Shown here: piece after piece, positions 61,072 to 64,000 of the stretch | Layout: each line of letters begins with the position of its first letter | How positions within the stretch are numbered: position 1 is the stretch's first letter | NCBI GenBank assembly: GCA_965248135.1 | Contig: CBDFIN010000012.1 | Span: forward strand, 124,001-188,000 | Source: SZUA-100 sp965248135 | GTDB taxonomy: Bacteria; Pseudomonadota; Alphaproteobacteria; Rhizobiales; Rhizobiaceae | Reading direction: 5' to 3' | DNA length: 64,000 bases | The notes under the pieces: generated by a model | What the model was told of the DNA's origin: nothing | The model's input: only the letters and a program-made list of their open reading frames with translations | Databases searched by the model: none | Made by a program: the position numbers and the translations under genes

Positions 61072-61416
61072 CTATCCCTGCCCGGCCAATGCGGCTCGAT
61101 AGGTCGCCATCATTGCATTATGATTTTGACCATACTCCAAAAGCGTCGACCATGAGTAGATGCCGGAATTGTGCATGTCGTCAAAGGTAATCTGAACCGC
61201 ATAATTGCCGACGGGTTCAATTGTCATAATGCCTACATTTTCCTTGCCAGTCACAAACTTTTTCTGGTCCGGGCTGTGGCCCTGAACATCGGCGGAAGGC
61301 GCTTCAACGCGCAGCAGTTGGGCCGAAATTTCATAGGTCTGGTCGTTGAATGTGACCGACAATACTCGTTTGTCCTTCGAAAGGCGGATTTCAGATGGTG
61401 CGGTGGCGTTGGACAT
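61072..61416 (-). CDS. DUF971-domain protein
   Basis: This 114-residue protein matches the gamma-butyrobetaine hydroxylase-like N-terminal (DUF971) domain. It shows IRLSKDKRVLSVTFNDQTYEI, LLRVEAPSADVQGHS, and the C-terminal DDMHNSGIYSWSTLLEYG with the conserved His. Stand-alone members occur widely in proteobacteria, some linked to iron-sulfur metabolism; the role is not established. It is on the same strand as dctP but 193 bp away, with the ureidoglycolate lyase gene upstream. Confidence 0.88.
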   Translation of the reverse strand: MSNATAPSEIRLSKDKRVLSVTFNDQTYEISAQLLRVEAPSADVQGHSPDQKKFVTGKENVGIMTIEPVGNYAVQITFDDMHNSGIYSWSTLLEYGQNHNAMMATYRAALAGQG

Positions 61417-61505
61417 GATGACTGGGGACTTTCCTGGTGGGCGGCAGATGGTGTTGATTACCGCAACATAAGGATCAATCCCGATTTCGCAACATGCGGC
61501 AAAGC

Positions 61506-62009
61506 CTAAGATAGGCCTGCAACCACATAGGGGCCGTCCGTAAAAAAATGCTCTTCAAGATTATTGCCGGGGCCTTGTCTGTCGACCACGAAGAAATCAC
61601 TTTGCGCTTCGAGCGCAATCAGCGGCCCATGCCAGGTATTCTTGGCAAAATTTATCCCCTGATCACCCCGCGCCACAAATGCCTCCGGTTCTATTGGCAT
61701 GCCGTTTTCATCGGCTTCAGCCACGACCACCAAAAAAGGCCGATTGTTGAGCGGCATGAATATCTGACTGCCAAGGGGATGGCGTTCAAGCAATATTATT
61801 TCGACCGGTGGGCTGAACGGCTGGCCCCGCACAATACTGATCAACGGCCAGCCATTCTCATCTCCAACATCGACATTAGCGAGATTGAAATATCGTTCCG
61901 CCGAACCACGGTTGATCGAAAAATGTTCCGCACCATCAATTTCAATTACTTCACCGAAGCGGGCAAACGCCTGCCGCGTCAGCGGTAGCACGGCTAGTTC
62001 GTTGATCAT
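61506..62009 (-). CDS. allA: Ureidoglycolate lyase
   Basis: This 167-residue protein has the AllA family pattern: N-terminal LTRQAFARFGEVIEIDG, VEIILLERHPLGSQIFMPL near the middle, NKxW-type FAKNTWHGPLIAL, and DFFVVDRQGPGNNLEEH near the end. It converts ureidoglycolate to glyoxylate and urea in purine (allantoin) degradation. The glyoxylate produced could enter central metabolism. ATG at 62009 gives the conserved N-terminus; upstream in-frame codons lack support. No other allantoin genes are in the window. Confidence 0.9.
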   Translation of the reverse strand: MINELAVLPLTRQAFARFGEVIEIDGAEHFSINRGSAERYFNLANVDVGDENGWPLISIVRGQPFSPPVEIILLERHPLGSQIFMPLNNRPFLVVVAEADENGMPIEPEAFVARGDQGINFAKNTWHGPLIALEAQSDFFVVDRQGPGNNLEEHFFTDGPYVVAGLS

Positions 62010-62264
62010 TGCAAATAGGCCCTTTCTCCAAAAAGTCCTGCTGGCTCCATCAAAGGCCGACCCAAGGTCTCTAATTGTGGTTCGCACCGAGGGGAGCCAA
62101 TCAATCCGATTTCGCCACAATTGTCATGCAAAATGTCCATTCCAAAAGATCGCCTGCAAATTTCTCCAGCACTTTACCCCAAAGTCTCATATGGGCCGCC
62201 TTGCCGAATGCCCTAAGATAACGCTATCACTGATCAGCCCATTGAGACAGCGGGGGAAATAAAA

Positions 62265-63797
62265 TTGCTCGATATTCTTCGACAGCTTGACGACAAGCGA
62301 TCCGAGGCCTGTGCCGGCGGCGGCGAAAAACGCGTCGACGCCCAGCATGCCAAGGGCAAGCTCACGGCCCGAGAGCGCATAGAAGTATTGCTGGACGAGG
62401 GCAGCTTTGAAGAATACGACATGTTCGTTACCCATCGCTGTACCGACTTTGGCATGGAAAAGAACAAGATCGCCGGCGATGGTGTGGTCACCGGCTGGGG
62501 CACCATCAATGGCCGTTTGGCCTATGTTTTTTCCCAGGATTTCACCGTGCTTGGCGGTTCGCTGTCGGAAACCCACGCGGCCAAAATCTGCAAGATCATG
62601 GACATGGCGATGAAAAACGGTGCACCGGTTATCGGCATCAACGATTCCGGTGGTGCCCGTATACAGGAAGGGGTGGCAGCACTTGGCGGCTATGCCGATG
62701 TTTTTCAAAAAAATGTCCTTGCCTCCGGTGTAGTGCCACAGATTTCGGTCATCATGGGACCGTGTGCAGGTGGTGCGGTCTATTCGCCGGCGATGACCGA
62801 TTTCATTTTCATGGTGCGTGACACCTCTTACATGTTTGTTACTGGCCCGGACGTGGTCAAGACCGTCACCAATGAGATTGTCACGGCTGAAGAACTGGGC
62901 GGCGCAAAAACCCACACCACCAAATCCTCCGTCGCCGATGGCGCATTTGACAACGATATCGAGGCGCTGCGTCAGATCCGTAAGCTCTATGATTTCCTGC
63001 CACTCAACAACCGCGATAAACCGCCGCTACGGCCCTTCTTCGATAACCCCAACCGCGAAGAACCAAGTCTCGACACGCTGGTACCGGAGAATCCCAACAA
63101 GCCCTACGACATGAGCGAACTAATCCTCAGGCTGGCCGACGAGGGCGATTTCTTTGAGATTCAGAAGGATTTTGCCAAGAATATTCTCACCGGGTTCGTG
63201 CGCCTTGAGGGCGAAACCGTTGGTGTCGTCGCCAACCAGCCGATGGTTCTGGCCGGCTGTCTTGATATTGAATCGAGCCGCAAGGCGGCGCGGTTTGTGC
63301 GCTTTTGCGATGCCTTTTCAATTCCCGTCCTGACCCTGGTCGATGTGCCGGGGTTCTTGCCGGGCACCTCGCAGGAATTTGGTGGTGTCATTAAACATGG
63401 TGCCAAGCTGTTATTTGCCTATGGCGAGGCGACGGTGCCGAAAGTAACGGTTATCACCCGCAAGGCCTATGGCGGCGCCTATGATGTCATGGCCTCAAAG
63501 CACCTGCGTGGCGACGTCAATTATGCCTGGCCGACCGCCGAAATTGCGGTGATGGGCGCCAAGGGAGCGACCGAAATACTCTATCGTTCCGAACTGGGTG
63601 ATGCCGAAAAAATCGCCATACGTCGAAAAGACTATGAAGACCGCTTTGCAAACCCGTTCGTTGCAGCCGAAAAGGGCTTCATTGATGATGTCATCACACC
63701 ACGCACCTCCCGCAAGCGCATCTGCCGGGCGTTTGCCATGTTGCGGGGTAAGCAGTTGGAAAATCCGTGGAAAAAACACGATAATATTCCATTGTGA
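62265..63797 (+). CDS. pccB: Propionyl-CoA carboxylase beta chain
   Basis: This 510-residue carboxyltransferase converts propionyl-CoA and carboxybiotin to methylmalonyl-CoA. Features are GKLTARERIEVLLDEGSFEE near the N-terminus, INDSGGARIQEGVAALGGYA near residue 125, GPCAGGAVYSPAMTDF near 165, and the C-terminal half with LVDVPGFLPGTSQE and RKAYGGAYDVMASKHL. The start is TTG at 62265 with GGGGGAA upstream; no ATG lies at a suitable place. The biotinylated alpha chain is not in the window. It is followed 16 bp later by a small gene on the same strand. Confidence 0.95.
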   Translation: MLDILRQLDDKRSEACAGGGEKRVDAQHAKGKLTARERIEVLLDEGSFEEYDMFVTHRCTDFGMEKNKIAGDGVVTGWGTINGRLAYVFSQDFTVLGGSLSETHAAKICKIMDMAMKNGAPVIGINDSGGARIQEGVAALGGYADVFQKNVLASGVVPQISVIMGPCAGGAVYSPAMTDFIFMVRDTSYMFVTGPDVVKTVTNEIVTAEELGGAKTHTTKSSVADGAFDNDIEALRQIRKLYDFLPLNNRDKPPLRPFFDNPNREEPSLDTLVPENPNKPYDMSELILRLADEGDFFEIQKDFAKNILTGFVRLEGETVGVVANQPMVLAGCLDIESSRKAARFVRFCDAFSIPVLTLVDVPGFLPGTSQEFGGVIKHGAKLLFAYGEATVPKVTVITRKAYGGAYDVMASKHLRGDVNYAWPTAEIAVMGAKGATEILYRSELGDAEKIAIRRKDYEDRFANPFVAAEKGFIDDVITPRTSRKRICRAFAMLRGKQLENPWKKHDNIPL

Positions 63798-63813
63798 GAA
63801 AAGGGCGTGAGGA

Positions 63814-64000
63814 ATGGCGACAGGGCTTTGCAAAGGACAGGCTTTTTCCATCAGCCACGCGGATGGAACAAAGTTTGAGGCCGAAGGTCTGCGTGCATTT
63901 TTCGAGTATCGCGATTTGGGCATCAAAGGTGCCTCACAAGGCAAATTTGGCGCCCATGTGATCCGCGCCGTTCCGGGCGTTGATTCAGAACCTGAATGGC
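63814..64000 (+). CDS. N-terminal part of a possible cupin protein
   Basis: ATG at 63814, preceded by GTGAGG, opens a frame that runs to the end of the window, giving 62 residues. The segment FEAEGLRAFFEYRDLGIKGA followed by GKFGAHVIRAVPG resembles small cupin proteins, but the metal-binding His residues would lie beyond the window, so the call is tentative. It follows pccB by 16 bp and is probably co-transcribed with it. It is truncated by the window edge, not by mutation. Confidence 0.6.
   Translation, partial: MATGLCKGQAFSISHADGTKFEAEGLRAFFEYRDLGIKGASQGKFGAHVIRAVPGVDSEPEW

Noticed and set aside
1..64000. tRNA, rRNA or other standard RNA genes
   Set aside because: I saw no tRNA cloverleaf or rRNA signature in the intergenic gaps read; a covariance-model search would be needed to exclude small ones.

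Overview
The window looks like part of an alphaproteobacterial chromosome, most likely Hyphomicrobiales-like. The evidence is ALA synthase (hemA, the C4 route typical of Alphaproteobacteria), a fused trpE(G) behind a Trp-codon leader peptide as in rhizobia, a Paracoccus-type sox cluster, and hppD divergent from an Lrp-type regulator. Base composition is moderate and genes are densely packed on both strands. I found no rRNA, tRNA, CRISPR array or transposase gene.

Layout. 1-9 kb: a secreted protein made of six two-cysteine repeats, thiol-redox proteins (AhpC/TSA-like; CcdA plus thioredoxin), a hybrid histidine kinase, and hppD/lrp. 9-18 kb: TerC-like protein, Uup ABC-F ATPase, DoxX, LysR regulator, flavin reductase, a FetAB-like exporter, pgpA, hemA and a cytochrome c. 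18-28.7 kb: sulfur oxidation, with soxR-soxS divergent from soxVW-XYZAB, then a DsrE-like protein, a NapC/NirT tetrahaem cytochrome, soxE and soxF. No soxCD is seen; the DsrE-like and tetrahaem genes occupy its usual place. 29-42 kb: isocitrate lyase, a SulP permease, an MFS carrier, DUF302 with a second SoxW-like thioredoxin, a single-chain type ISP/IIG-like restriction-modification enzyme, a class V aminotransferase, and thiamine-precursor uptake (thiX, thiY) under a TPP riboswitch. 42-44.6 kb: an AqpS-like channel and an AT-rich islet with one unknown gene between two matching palindromes. 44.7-54 kb: trpL-trpE(G), then a five-gene operon of unknown function built round an AAA+ ATPase, with a membrane protein and a coiled-coil protein. 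54-64 kb: a GGDEF-EAL protein, a TRAP transporter with a FAD reductase, DUF971, ureidoglycolate lyase, pccB and the start of a possible cupin.

The sox genes form a periplasmic system: SoxXA loads thiosulfate onto the SoxY arm of SoxYZ, SoxB releases sulfate, SoxV/SoxW/SoxS keep thiols reduced, and SoxEF resembles flavocytochrome c sulfide dehydrogenase. SoxR has two cysteines at the spacing of persulfide sensors.

The most unusual signal is in the repeats. Three short families, without transposase, lie at gene ends. The strongest is a set of five different palindromic modules (E, A, B, C, D) bounded by CTAG and sharing CTAGTGG ends. They occur as arrays E-A-B, A-B-C, C-D and C-D, and in all four places the first CTAGTGG contains the TAG stop codon of the upstream gene; in one case this needs a single-base frameshift correction. 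The other leading unknowns are the five-gene AAA+ operon (47.3-53.9 kb) and the palindrome-bracketed AT-rich gene (43-44.4 kb).
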